The position numbers and the translations under genes were made by a program. Shown here piece by piece: positions 35,005 through 46,952 of a stretch of 64,000 bases of DNA (the stretch's first letter is position 1; the number at the start of each line of letters is the position of its first letter). Below the pieces are notes generated by a model, which made no database searches, was not told where the DNA came from, and saw only the letters and a program-made list of their open reading frames with translations. Origin of the DNA: Periconia sp. R9002 (Eukaryota > Ascomycota > Dothideomycetes > Pleosporales > Periconiaceae); contig JAMAHW010000039.1 in assembly GCA_023627715.1 (NCBI GenBank), forward strand, positions 186,001 through 250,000, in the 5' to 3' direction.

Positions 35005-35800
35005 GGTAGCATCAGAAGCTGCGCGATCATTTCACTAATCGAACATGAATGCCGATTTTACATTCTGCCATTTTTGCGAAGGGGAAAGAAAAAAAAAACC
35101 CGCGTTACTGCCCATGTAACCGACTGATAGTGCAACATGAATCCATTGCATCAATCTGTCACATCGTCTCCGCTTCGCCGCAGTTGTCTTTCCTGGACAT
35201 GTGGATTCTTTTTACCGTACAGGGAATAGTCGTTCTGGGATTTTGTTGTTCTCCCCACATGATTCTGCAAACGGAAATCAGTTTACATATCTAGCTATGA
35301 GCTCTCGTACGACAGAGCGCGTGACTTTTTGTACATTCAAACCTTCGTACACACAAATTCTCGCCATTTCCTGCAACTTCGTTAAGTCCTCGTACATTTC
35401 TGCGCACGACTCAACGTCTTCCTTCGTACATAACCAACTTGAATCTCAAACACTCCACCAGTTCGCGGTGTTAGGAGTACATATCCGATGAAGAAGTACA
35501 CATTCGGCAAATGTGAAGAAAAATCGATGACGTTTCGCCTACGGAATTAAGCGGGAATTACGGCATTAGGCATAGTTAGGCGCTTCATTCGTACATGTCT
35601 CACAACCCAACCTCCGAGGATTAAGAACATATAGGTATACATAGCTAGGCATATAAGCTGTAGAATAGCAATTTGAGTAGATCAACAACATCTTCGCCTT
35701 ACTACAGATAGTCTCACATCAAAAGAAAAACTACAAGGAATCCAACCACGGGGCAAACAGCTACACCAAAGGAAATCAATACCAAAAACAACAAAACACC
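35005..35800. other. intergenic region upstream of the SDR gene
   Basis: No coding motif found. It contains several GTACA/TGTAC words (for example 35318-35440) and an adenine-rich leader just before the SDR start. Confidence 0.35.
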
Positions 35801-36550
35801 ATGGCATCCAGCAAACCCACCGTCCTCGTCACCGGCGGAAACAACGGCATCGGCCTCGCAACCTGCGAACTCCTGGCCTCCAAAGGCGACTTCCACGTCC
35901 TCCTCGGCAGCCGATCGAGCGCCAAAGGCTCCGAAGCCCTCTCATCCATCCAATCCAAATACCCCAACAGCACCATCTCCCTTGTCGAACTCGACATCAC
36001 GTCCGACGAGTCCATCGCCGCGGCTGTGAACCAAATCACCACCACCCACGGCTCCCTCTCGGCCCTCGTCAACAACGCCGGCATCTGCCCCACGACCTTC
36101 TCGCGCGCCGTCCTCCGGGACGTCCTCGAAACAAACGTCACCTCCCACGCCGCCGTAACCCAAGCCTTCCTACCCCTCCTCTCCAAATCCGCCTCCGCAC
36201 CGCGCATCATCTACGTCAGCAGCCAACTCGGCTCCACCACCCTCCGCACCACCCCATCCGACATCGCCTACCATGCTGACTACAAGGCCTACCGCATCAG
36301 TAAAGCCGCCCTTAATATGCTCGTTGCCTGCGACGCCTGGGACCACCCCGACTGGAAAGTCTTTGCGTATTGTCCTGGGTACGTGGTCACGGATCTCGCC
36401 GGCGAGAGGGAGTCGAAGATCAAGCAGGGGATTGCGAAGAGCCCCGAAGGGAGCGCGAGGGGGATTGATGCGATTTTGACCGCGAAGAGGGATGAAGAGG
36501 CTGGGAAGTTTTTGCATGGGGAGACGGTGGGGGAGTTGTATCCTTGGTAA
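35801..36550 (+). CDS. classical short-chain dehydrogenase/reductase
   Basis: A single exon of 249 residues, the standard size. The cofactor loop is TGGNNGIG at 11-18, and an Arg after the second strand (GSRSS) favours NADP. NNAG is at 91-94. The active site has Ser about 140 and the pair Tyr164/Lys168 in YRISK, and PGYVVTDL closes the cofactor site. This layout fits carbonyl-reductase-like SDRs that reduce small ketones or aldehydes in the cytosol. It lies 800 bp downstream of the Zn2Cys6 regulator on the same strand and may belong to that block. The coding strand changes from nearly all C-ending codons to G- and T-ending codons after about residue 190. Confidence 0.93.
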   Translation: MASSKPTVLVTGGNNGIGLATCELLASKGDFHVLLGSRSSAKGSEALSSIQSKYPNSTISLVELDITSDESIAAAVNQITTTHGSLSALVNNAGICPTTFSRAVLRDVLETNVTSHAAVTQAFLPLLSKSASAPRIIYVSSQLGSTTLRTTPSDIAYHADYKAYRISKAALNMLVACDAWDHPDWKVFAYCPGYVVTDLAGERESKIKQGIAKSPEGSARGIDAILTAKRDEEAGKFLHGETVGELYPW

Positions 36551-38254
36551 TTGTAGTTAGTTTTACGTTTGAAGTTGTTGAATTGATGGGGGGATCAGAA
36601 TACTGAGTTTTCTGGTGTGCTATGGTGAGATGAGCTGTAGGTTAAGTTGGGGCAGATACATAGGTGCGTCAACTGTGATTGATACAATCACGTGATCAGA
36701 ATAGATACGCGCTTGATGTGTGGTTTGTTTAACACACTCCAGATGTCCGTATCAACTTTGCTGTTAAATCTAAATCAAATGTCCATCGTTTTTTGTCCTC
36801 TATTCCCACTTGCGGTTAACACCCGATGTCTGGGAGTACATGTACATACATATGTATGTAGTGCCGCGGACACGATATCGCTATCTTGTTCAGGTACGGT
36901 GGATGACTTGCATCAATACTTGTGATAACATACCACCTTTAAAACTTTGTCACTTTTACATATTCGAAATTTTTTAGATGTCTAAGATATCTTTCATTCC
37001 AGCACAACGTGCACCGTTTCAGCTACTTGCCCGCATTTCCAATTCCTAGGTACTCGGGGACGTGTATGATTTACCCCGCTGCTGGGAGAACACCGCGGAG
37101 ATCGATCTATACAAGATCGTCTTATTGCTGCAGTCGAGCGATATGAGCGACGCAAAGATCCTGGTGACGGGAAAAACCTCTCGTATCACGCACTTAAAGA
37201 CTGACAGAGCCCAAAGCCCCGTCTCCACGCCCAGATGGGTACCAGAATGCGTGTAATGCCCCCACGTGGGTCCAAACAACCATGCTGGCTCTGGCGCGAT
37301 CGCGACAGATAGATGACAGCGGACGCTAAGATGGCGCGAAGGGTGGTGCGTTTTTTCAATGTCAAAGCGTCGTCCCAACTACCGGCATTTATCCAACTCT
37401 GTCGCTTCACTGCCCGACCCCTCTTTCTTCAAACCTAGATTTTGAATCAGCGTAGGCATTAGCAAGAATTCACTGCAAAAAATCATTCCTAAATGAATCG
37501 CGCGGGATATATCGGCATTGAAGAAAGACTCATGTCACGGTGAGAGCTCGGCGATTTATCTGTGACTAGTTTCAAGTTGGCAAACTCTCCGACGGCTATG
37601 CTGGACAGTGGGTAGACTCTAGAGTCTATCGGGCATCGTGTACGATCTAAATATACGCCACTACAGGGTACATTTCGTGACTCAGTTATTGTCCCGGGAT
37701 TTGGATGGACCTTTTTTATCTGTATGTCATCAGTGAGGCTGATGACGGTTGATGACATTTATAAGGACGCAATTGAGAATGTTTTCATACAAGAGCACAA
37801 AGAATACTTGTGAGCTGATATAACACATATAGATAAATAATTTAAATTCGCCAGTCACCTTCCCAGTGTTTTTAAGAGGAGATTGCGACACGCACACCGT
37901 TGTCGCCCTATCGGGATTGACCAAGCTATCATCGAGAATTTGTTATGACCATTCCATCCTAGTACCACGAAACTTTAAATCTGACTCGATCGACACCGTA
38001 TTCTTCCCTTTTGCACTCATTCACCCAGCCCAGTGGAGGTCGGGTAGTTTTTCGCAGCGCGCTAAATTGAGCACCGCAGACTTGAAAACCGAGGGAATGG
38101 AACTTAAACCTGAGGAGAGGGGACACCTGAAAACTGGTACCATATAGGAAATAAAGTGTCCCAGCCCACGATCACCGTCCCGTACAACAGTTCCTTTTTC
38201 TTGCTTTGTTTCCCCCCTTCCCCCGATGATTTTGCCGTGTATTCACTCGTCGAA
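36551..38254. other. 1.7 kb intergenic region
   Basis: Frames at 36692-36925, 37046-37378 (minus), 37489-37758 (minus) and 37866-38147 lack motifs or proper starts. The final 100 bp has an in-frame GTG-initiated extension of the receptor gene that I treat as leader. Confidence 0.35.
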
Positions 38255-39682
38255 ATGTCTGGTGGGTTTCACATCCCTCTGGACTTTATCGCCTCGTGGC
38301 CTATTCCGAATTATGTGAATCCGATAACGAGACCGATCGCGGCGTCGGTGATTGCTGGGATTTTCGGCCCAATTACGCTGGGCCGGCTGTTTGCGAGGTT
38401 ATGGGTACGGCTGCGCATACAGCGTAATGGTGGCTTGGACGACTGGCTCATGATCATCTCCATCGTAAGTAATATCCTCGAAGAACTCAATGCAATTACT
38501 TACTTCTAAAGCCGTTCGTCATCTCGTTATCCATCCTCATCCCACTTGGTAAATCCGTCGCGGCATCCTAGGCTGATTAGCCAAAGCTAACTTTGAGCAG
38601 CAGTAGATAAATATCAGGGCGACCGGCACATATGGGACGTCGAATTCTCGATGTATACGCTTCAGAAAAAGTTGGGAATGGCGATAGAGCTCAACTTTGT
38701 CATCGTCACAGGACTGGTCAAAATATCTATCCTTCTTTTTTACCGTCGGCTAGGAGGTCGCGGAGTATCAACAACCTTCAGGAGAGCGATATGGACGGCG
38801 ATAGGATCCATCATGATATCTACAATTACGTTTTTCCTTTTAACGCTTCTAGAATGTCGGCCTCTTTCAGCCTTTTGGGAACAGAGTGATCCGGACAGGA
38901 TTTTGAGTGGTGAAAGATTCGACTGTCTTAACGAAGGCCCGATCGTCTTATCCGCGGGTATAATCTCCACTGTTCAAGATTTCATCACCGCTTTACTCCC
39001 TACCTTTATCTACTGGGAAACCCAAATCCCTTTCCGCCAAAAAGTCGCTTTATTTGCTATCTTCGCTATCGCTTACGTAGTCGTCGCTTTTGGAGCGCTG
39101 CGAACCCACGCTACCTACGTTCTCTTCTACGAAACATACGACATCAGCTGGAAGTCGTGGGAAGTATGGAATTGGACGCTTCTGGAGCTTTACGTAGGCC
39201 TTATCTGTGCGAATTCTCCTGCCCTCAAGATTTTCTTCAAGCAAATGCTCAACATTAAATCCTTCGGTTCATCAAAGCAGCAGCATCAATCTAAGTTCCG
39301 ATCAACTGAATCGCAGTTGAAGAGTACTACGGGTAACAGTAATAGTCGGTCCTCAAAGTTGTTTTTTTGGAAGGACACATACGCAAATTACGGTTATCAC
39401 TCGCAGCCGACTGAACTCTCGATTGACGAACATGGAGGTGTCTATGTAAATAAGAGCATGGAGTTGAACTGTTCAGATCGACACCGTCATCCGCAAGAGG
39501 CAACCGAAGAAACTGAACTTGTTGGACTGGGTATGTTTAATAGCTCTGCAGCGCCATCTCCGCGACTTTCGCCACGTCTGCCAGAACCTGCTCGTGTGAT
39601 TCGAGAAGGTCGCGTGGGTAAGGTGTCATTTGATGACCTGGAGGCGGGAATAATTGGGAGCGACAATCGGCGTGTTATCTGA
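38255..39682 (+). CDS. PTH11-type seven-helix receptor
   Basis: Exons 38255-38464, 38512-38548 and 38604-39682 splice in phase to 441 residues. The protein has no CFEM domain. Features of the fungal rhodopsin-like domain are GGLDDWLMIISI, DRHIWDVEFSMYTLQKKL, LVKISILLFYRRL, TITFFLLTLLECRPLSAFW, ISTVQDFITALLPTFI and the last helix before CANSPALKIFFKQML. The 140-residue cytosolic tail is rich in Ser and charged residues. Relatives are plasma-membrane receptors coupled to G-protein/cAMP signalling. The 37-nt second exon is needed to complete a helix and is supported by both borders. The upstream frame begins with GTG at 38156; the ATG at 38255 is the first proper start. Confidence 0.88.
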
Positions 39683-40538
39683 GTTTCTGGTATGAATCGT
39701 GATACACCTCAAAAATATACATACTGCTTTGTACAGTATAATCACTATACTAGTATCTTATAGTGTTAGCGGCCCTAGAAAAGCTTGCGTAGCTGATCAA
39801 TTTCATATGGTAATCCGTTCCCCTGTCGTCACCATTCTCGAGCCAATGCACCCATAATTTTGCACTATTAGTGTCGGTAGTAGGTGAGAAATATGCCGGG
39901 TCTACTATCAATTGCTTCATCCTACGTGCCTTGTAAAGAGGCATGGTGGTGACCCCCTCCGCTTAAATACTGTTGAGGTGCGCGAGTTACAGGCATGCGC
40001 AACTAGTGGGCCAGGTCAGTAGAGGGTAAAGACAAGACCCCAAGGCGTCAAGGCTAACGCATACACGCAATAAATCTACTAATTGATGCCAGCTGTCTTG
40101 ATACAACAATTGGTTCAAAGATACTGATAACGCTCAATAGTTTCGCCAATACATACTGTACCATAAGTGCATTGATAATTTTTCACGAGAGGTTCCCTCC
40201 CTTTGCATACGCAACGTGCTTTGAAAACAGCAACTTAGTTCTCTACAGTTCTGGTCTGCTTAACCTCTTCTGTCTCTTTCTCATGGATCAATTCGTCATC
40301 TCTCCTTGAAGGATTGCAGAATGAATAATTTGGCGGTCAGCGTCGCGTAATGGCGTCGGGCGTTAGGCGACCAGGTACGTATAGGCAGCAGCGCGAATTG
40401 CATGCGGGGAAAATGTTGATCAGTTGAACTCGAAAATAAGTACTTAAACATTCTGTCTTCTTGGTCAAGTCGTTCGAATCGCGTTTCACAATTGATCTCA
40501 TTTGATCATACTTCTGAAGCTATCCTGCAGCCGATATC
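39683..40538. other. intergenic region before the F-box gene
   Basis: No motif-bearing frame. A TTCGAAT word near 40473 looks like a tRNA T-loop, but the arms around it do not pair. Nothing else was recognised. Confidence 0.35.
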
Positions 40539-41965
40539 ATGCCGTCTCCCATCGAAATCTTCCCATCCGAAATCTTTCAAAATGTCATCGCCAACCTTCG
40601 AATGAGCGATGTAAGCCGGCTCATGCAGGTGTCAAAACCGTACCGTGTCCTCTTGGAACCTCTTTTGTGGAGCACAATCGAGATGCACGAACTATTTTTT
40701 CACAAGCTTTGGCCACACAAGGTACTTCGAAACGAAGAGGTTGCCGAGCGCCGACAGCTACCATATAGTAAGATTCCAAAATCATTCAAATCGGAGAAAT
40801 TCTTGCACAAGTTTTCAGCTCACGACATAAATGGACTGAGCGAAATGAGAAAAACCCATCTGGGATCGTTGATAACCGGGCTTTGCTTGTCGATTCACCT
40901 TCGCGACGACAATCATGAAGTATATGACATCTGGAACCCTTTTACGAATTTCGTGAACCTGGAATATTTGGAACTATCTTCAGCCTGGACGCGTCCAGAG
41001 AAACTCGTTCCTTTCGCTGCCCCAAATCATACACTGACTAAATTGCGAACGTTGAAGCTTCGAGGCCATATACCACTTGAGTTCTTACAATGGCTGTTGA
41101 AAGAGCCAGGACAAATCGAAGAGTTGCAGTTAGGTCTCCTAAATTTCCCGATCATTGGTTGGTACAGCCATTCATGGGAGGAAGTAGAGGAATACATAAT
41201 CTCTCATTTACGAGATCAAGAGGATGACAACCCCGAAGAACTCATACATGAAATCTTTGCTCCCCGACCGCTAGCATGTTTATCGACCCATACAGTCAGT
41301 CTGTTCAAGAAACTCACAAAACTTTACCTGTACAAGCCAGCGAGTGGAGGCAACTATGCAGTTACAGATTTCTACTTCTGTAGAAAATCAGAAAAGCGGA
41401 TCCTTGCGGAGTGGAGAAATCTGATACGAGCCACACGCAACACCTTGGAGTACATTATATTCGACCAACGGCCAGTAGCCCATCACCTCGAGCCTGAGGG
41501 CACGTCAAACTCAGAGTACATGAACAGAGTGGCTGAAAGCGAGTCTTACAACCGCTTCAAGAAAATAGTCCTACCTACCCTACTCGAGAATGAAGAGTTT
41601 CCCGCCCTCAAGAGAATCCGACTATTTGGTTTTGAACGGCATGAAGTTGAAGACGAAGACGGTGAGGGTGAGATATGCACTCCTGAGTCACAAAGGGAGG
41701 AACCCCGCATTTGTGCCAAGTTACAAGCTGTGTTTCCTGAGGCAGAAATAACCGATCACGTTGGGCGTCGAATTATCGTCGACCCGGACACTGGAGATCT
41801 CGACTCGGGTGAGTAGAAACTGTGCCCGAAGCCTACAAGGACATTCAACCTGCTATATAAACAACATCGCTAACCATGCTGCACATAGGTTCAGGTGAAG
41901 ACGTGCTGAATACGTCTAATGGTTACAACACGGATTCCGAGGAAGAGGATTACTGGAGTGAATAG
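40539..41965 (+). CDS. F-box-like protein with acidic tail
   Basis: Exons 40539-41808 and 41889-41965 give 448 residues. The N-terminus SPIEIFPSEIFQNVIANL then SDVSRLMQVSKPYRVLLEPL fits an F-box (LPxEIxxxIxxxLxxxDLxxLxxVSK.....PxLW). The rest has scattered leucine-rich elements (LEYLELSSAW, LTKLRTLKLRGHI, IEELQLGLL) as in fungal F-box proteins that present substrates to SCF ubiquitin ligases. The second exon adds a short acidic tail ending DSEEEDYWSE; skipping the splice would end the protein 23 residues earlier at a stop inside the intron. The target is unknown. Confidence 0.8.
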
Positions 41966-42940
41966 GAGTCCAGAAACTCCACGGAATGGGGTTAATATAA
42001 TAGGTGGTGCTCATTTTGGCACAATCATTGATCTCGTTACTGGAGTTTTGGTACAAAAATTTAAGTTCCCTGAGACCAGATTCTTCCAAAAGACTCACAT
42101 GACAGATGTCCCGTTGTGTGATTTGGATCTGCACGTTTCCTCACCACATTGCGTGACAGTCTGCGTACGTGCCTGATTTAGCTCCCGCAGTGGGACTCGC
42201 CCCGGATCGCTACCGTTACTGAGCGCTCATCTGTTGCAGCAAAGTCGGACCCAAAAGTCCTTCAAACGCATGCAGTTTTCATGATACAGCTCGTTTCCTG
42301 TTGGCGACAGCTGCGTAAAGAAATTGACGACCTGTAGTATCCCTGCTGCCAACCTAAAGATCAATAGGGGCTCCATTTGGTGAGTAGTGGAATCGGACGG
42401 CGAGGTGTGAACATTACGTTGCTAGCGGCTGTGTTTATCCCATACTCAGCTCAGCCTCGCGTCATGTCGCAACCACTGGCTGTGAGTGAAATGAAACCTG
42501 CTTTTTCCAGCTCGTATTAACTTCTATAGCAGGCAAACACTAATCATCTCCGCCGAACTATGCCTACTCTGTTAATTTCGGGATTGTGAATGTTAATAGA
42601 AATTCTGCTGAAGCAGCACGCTCACCTAGGCAATTCGCCTCGTTATTTTCAAGCTGAGTCTTGATTGATTGTCTTAATCTGTATCTATCTATTATACACT
42701 GTGCTTAAGAACCATTGGAGCCTCGGGTGACTCTGGGGCTCTGAGGACGTCTGTTTATTGCGTATTGTAGGCTAGGAAAATCTTAGGAAGTTTGAAACGT
42801 TTTTATTAGATCTCGTATGCGGTAGACTTTGGGGGCTGAATACCTCCCAACGAATGCTGACCGGAAATTCCTGTTAGACCTGCACAAGTGTTCAAAGAAC
42901 AAGGTCCTCCACAGCTCTCGCCTTGCGGTAGGTCCTTTAA
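41966..42940. other. intergenic region
   Basis: About 1 kb with no motif-bearing frame and no repeat recognised. It leads into a degraded gene. Confidence 0.35.
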
Positions 42941-44021
42941 TTTTTCTGTATGGAGCAATGCATTATTGTTTTATTTGCTGATAAATACAACGCAAATTCC
43001 GCGTGTTGAATGTTCTGGGAGGTTGGCAAGAATGGACAATCAAAGAGATTTCGTTCCCAACAAACAATGTGACGGCGAATTTCAACAAGAACATCTGGTA
43101 TCAGATATTTTTGAACGAATCGAAAACTGAGGAACCCCTCTCTACGATAAGGATGGCAACGGGCCGGCAGCCGTAGGCGTCTTCAATCCAGCCGATTCGG
43201 AGCAGTTCTGGCAGTTTTACGCAGTCGACTCCGACTACTTCGTTCTGCGCACACAGAAAGCAGGACCAGATGCGTTTTTGGGAGTTAAACTGGGAACAGA
43301 TCATAAAAGGACCACTGCGCCCATAATGGCACGAGGCAACACTTCCGATGATCCAGTCTACTGGAGAATGACGCCTTGGGATGATGGGACATTTTATATG
43401 TCGAATAAGAAAAATAAGACCGAATGGCATTTGACAAGATCAGTACCCACTTCAGCAATACTGGTGATGCATTCGATTGTCACAGGTCGGGAAGAAACAC
43501 AACGATGGAATTTCGAGGGTCTCAAAGAAAAGGTAGACAACCCAAATTATTCTACAATCGCCGTATGTCTACATGATCTTCATCAACTTATGATATGCAC
43601 AAACTGAATTACCTATATTTACCAAACATAAGCTTAACTTCAGCACTCCTCTACTCTACGGCGAGTTTAATACTGCCAACTACAGCCAATACCGGGCTGG
43701 CATTTAATACACTTTTACCTAACGCGCAAAGAAACAGCAATTCCGGGCTCCAAAAGGGCGAGATAGCAGGGGTTGCGCTACCTGCTAGTCTTGCTTTTCT
43801 TGCTTTCGTAATTCTGATTGTGTTTTTAGTCAAGACAAAAGAAAAAACAAAGAAACAAAGTCGTCATGCCCGAGCTGGGACAGTCGACAGGAAAACACGA
43901 TCCCCCCATTGTTGGCGATGTAACAATAGCCGAGTTCGAGCTGAATGGTCATTCATATGCAGAAATGCCAGTCACACTAGATGCCGAGGAAATGTCATTG
44001 AGTGTTCCCCCTGCAAGATGA
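42941..44021 (+). pseudogene. broken lectin-like single-pass membrane protein gene
   Basis: A fungal protein with a Trp-rich extracellular domain and one helix can be followed through several frames. The parts are NFNKNIWYQIFLNE, then YDKDGNGPAAVGVFN, SEQFWQFYAVDSDYFVLRTQ, YWRMTPWDDGTFYMSN and TEWHLT. After an apparent intron from 43563 come the helix ALPASLAFLAFVILIVFLV, a basic run and a tail ending at 44021. This ricin-like WYQ/WQ/YWR pattern occurs in a fungal family of unknown function. The frame breaks near 43131 (a missing G in a GAGG run would explain it) and again in the A-rich run near 43840-43866. The joint after the intron also fails to close. No clear start codon was found. A pseudogene is likelier than multiple sequencing errors, but I cannot separate them. 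Confidence 0.5.
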
Positions 44022-44149
44022 AGGTAGGGCATGGTTCTTATAAATACAATGCTTTACTTTCATCCATACCTATCGCCGCGGACCTAGTACATTACGTTTC
44101 CCCGTTGCAACATATATAACTAGTAGCTTTCTTACGCGAGGACATGGAT

Positions 44150-44431
44150 TCAATCTTCGGCGCAGAATGAACCTCCTCTTACACCAGAGTTTGGTAAAGA
44201 GCCTAAGAGAGCTTTGGAGTACCCGGCTCTAGCATCCTCTGCCCGGTGCTGGCGATTGCAGAGGGAGGCTAAGCCCCACATTGTATCAAGCGCAGGAGCA
44301 TAGGTAGAAAGGTTTTGTAGTTTTATTGCCTTCTTATATCCTTGCAGCGCCCGCTGATACATGGCTTCTGCCTCGTCTATGTTACCTAGGTTTTTGTAGA
44401 AGTGGCTTAGGTTGTTGACTGTGGCGAGTGT
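44150..44431 (-). pseudogene. TPR-repeat fragment of an NLR-type protein
   Basis: The minus strand reads TLATVNNLSHFYKNLGNIDE, then AEAMYQRALQGYKKAIKL and a second, weaker unit ending EDARAGYSKALLG. These are kinesin-light-chain-type tetratricopeptide repeats (LATxxNLAxxYxxxGxxxEAExxYxRALxGYEKALG), as found at the C-termini of fungal NB-ARC or NACHT proteins. Only about two units remain. The frame stops at 44150, and beyond 44431 the sequence turns AT-rich and non-coding. It is a fragment, probably left by deletion or a copied repeat tract. It lies 2.5 kb from an intact AAA/NACHT pair. Confidence 0.65.
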
Positions 44432-45267
44432 CTGTAAGTGAGATTGCCTTTTTAATAATCCCAGAGAACGCCTTTAAGAATCAAAAGCTCCTCTGTGTTA
44501 CCCGAAACCCCCTTACTAGCTCTACATAGTAGGGGCTGCACTGCATATACGTACCAGCTGTTTGCATAAGGTAATAAGAACTAGATTAGTATAGCTTATA
44601 TAAAAGCGAATATATAAGTGTAATTACTAGCTAAAAGGAAACAATTCACTATTTAAACTATTATACTCTCATAATTTTAACACCAGCTACTATCGTCTAT
44701 TCAAATCGCCCACGGTTTTATCCGCTGGTGCGCTTGCTATGTGTTGACTACGAGGCAAACAGTTTGCACAGATATTCATCAAAATTATCGCTGTAAGGGC
44801 GTGCACGTCTCTACAATAATAGGTCCCTGTACATTGTGTTGGGACTGCACACTCTACTTTACCCGATAGTGTTTGGTACCGACATACCAATATTCCCCAT
44901 TCCTAGAGCAGATCCATATCATTGATCGAGCAACTGCATACCATCGCAGCGCGGCCGGGGGCCGAGTTCTCATACTACCCGAGCGAGGGGCGGAGCCTGC
45001 AGGCAAGTGGATGGCATTTCCTACCTTACAAGAACCTACAACTTCCGGGTTGCGGGTTTGGTGGAATCGCAGTTCCTGTATTATCTTTTTGATCCGTGCG
45101 AGACGTTGCAAGTTTCTCGCTCTACACATACCCTTCTAGGTCATCTGTCTTTTCGTGCATGACTGGGTACTTTTGATATGACTGTTGTGCGTTCAGATGG
45201 CGCTGTCCATTCCCTGACCGAGTAGCTAAAGAATCCCAGTCCAGAGTTACGCGCCGTTCTAGCACAG
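44432..45267. other. AT-rich non-coding stretch
   Basis: 44570-44690 is strongly AT-rich with few CpA or TpG steps, again suggestive of RIP. 44690-45267 has normal composition but no motif-bearing frame; the open frame 44873-45139 is unlike any protein I know. Confidence 0.4.
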
Positions 45268-46386
45268 ATGCCAGCGATGCGGGCACCCGACGGGGTCAAG
45301 AGCAACCTGATAAATTCAGAAAACATCGCGTGCCAGCAGACCACCGTCACCTTGATTCTTCTAGCTATAATGATTTTGTTCGTCTTCAACCGGATATATG
45401 TCAAAGTTTGGCTGGTTCGGAAGTTTAGCTGGGACGATGGGACGTCCGTCAGCCCAACTTCGATCTCGCCCTTCATCTACATGTGCTGACCACGACGGAA
45501 TAGGAACATTGCTCATTGGTATAATGGGAGTCCTCCTGCAATACGAAACCTATGTTTGGGCCTGCGCATCTGGAAGTTTGGGCAGGTGCATGTGGGACAT
45601 CAGCGTCCTTGATGCTCTGTCACCCAACCTGATGGTCCCGATTTCCTAAAATGCACCTTCTTCATCCTCTACCTACAGCTCTTCTATCAGCTCAGGTGGA
45701 TGCGCATCTGCCCGATTATTGGACTCGTCTTCACCGGTGGTCTATATACTGCCTTCACGATCCTCTGGTTTTATTATTCGATACCACGGTCGGGTGAACT
45801 GTTCAAGCCACGTGATACGCAAAGGACTACGGATATTCTTTGGCCAATCTCGATTGTCGGGCTGATCCTCGATGTCTTCATCCTGATTCTTCCTATTATA
45901 GCCGTTGCGCGGTTGCAGACGAGCCTAAAAAAGAAATTTAGAGCTATCTTCGTTTTTCTGACGGGAGCTATGTAAGCACATATTGAAGGAAGCCAGAGTA
46001 GAATTATTCTAATCTGATTTAGGGCCTGCATTAGCTCCGGTATTGGATTGTACTATCGCTCTCAGATTCACCCCGATGGTGACGTGACTTGGAAGCTGAT
46101 TCCATGCAATATCGCGACGTGAGGGCGACCATAGCTCAAGATTTGCTCGTCACCATTGTGCTAACACACTGCAGTGGTGCCGAGATGATGGTCGGAGTCA
46201 TGTGTGCATGCATGCCTTCCGTCGCATACGCGTACCGTCACGCCCCAGCCTTGCAAAGCCTCCGAGGGAAGCTATCGCCCAAGATATCAGCAATACTGCC
46301 GTACAGATAAGTCGGGAACATCCGCACCGCGGGTGCATGTAAACCAAAGCGAGAACTACTACCCATTAGCGGATCAAAACGGTTGA
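45268..46386 (+). pseudogene. broken PTH11-type receptor gene
   Basis: Pieces of a fungal rhodopsin-like receptor follow one another on the plus strand: VTLILLAIMILFVFNRIYV with WDD after helix 1; CMWDISVLDALSPNLMVP; CTFFILYLQLFYQLRWMRIC; helices GLILDVFILILPIIAVARL and FVFLTGAM; ACISSGIGLYYRSQI after an intron at 45973-46023; and GAEMMVGVMCACMPSVAYAY after a further intron ending about 46175. The frame is lost after WDD (about 45433) and again at about 45640. There the stretch that should hold helix 3 and its flank is missing. The tail frame also breaks near 46308. The 3' introns and exons are intact, so decay seems recent. Confidence 0.6.
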
Positions 46387-46952
46387 AGTAAAAATGGCAT
46401 TTTGCACGCATAGATCAAAGTTTCATCATAGTTGAAAAGAAACTTATCTTCTCAAAACTTTTCGTGTACATGTTTCGTGACGGCCCCAGAAAGCCGCGAA
46501 TTTACGCCTACTAGTTGATTGAGACTATCCCTAAACCAATTGTTAGAAACCGTTAGCCAGGCTAATGTATATCGAATATACTGCGCCAGTGAGACATGCA
46601 GATCAAGTCCTATGGTTATCGGATTTTTGCTGACAGTGTTCAACATTTGCCCTCAGAAATTAAGTTGAATGGCCTCGCAAACACGGTTAAGTGCATGAAC
46701 TAATCAGGTCAACTTTTGACGCTTACATCGGTTTCTCTCAGTTCTGTAGAGACCAAGAGCAAGTATTTGACTTTCAGGTGGCACCCTACTCAGACCTAGG
46801 CATCTGCTTCCTCGAGCATGGCCGAAGCAGGACGGAAGTTCGCGAGGATGAATGCAGTACTTAAATCAAAATAGGCTACGTAGTAAGACCTAATCTGTAT
46901 AATGTGCCTAGTAGACCCAGAATAGGACATTGCTCGCTCATATTCATCTCAT
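46387..46952. other. intergenic region
   Basis: The 3' flank of the AAA ATPase gene. No motif, repeat or RNA gene was recognised. Confidence 0.35.

Noticed and set aside
40466..40486. tRNA-like T-loop word TTCGAAT
   Set aside because: Flanking bases do not form a T-arm and no acceptor or anticodon arm can be built around it.
44873..45139. Plus-strand 88-codon frame between the TPR fragment and the broken receptor
   Set aside because: No similarity to a family I know and no start context; probably chance.
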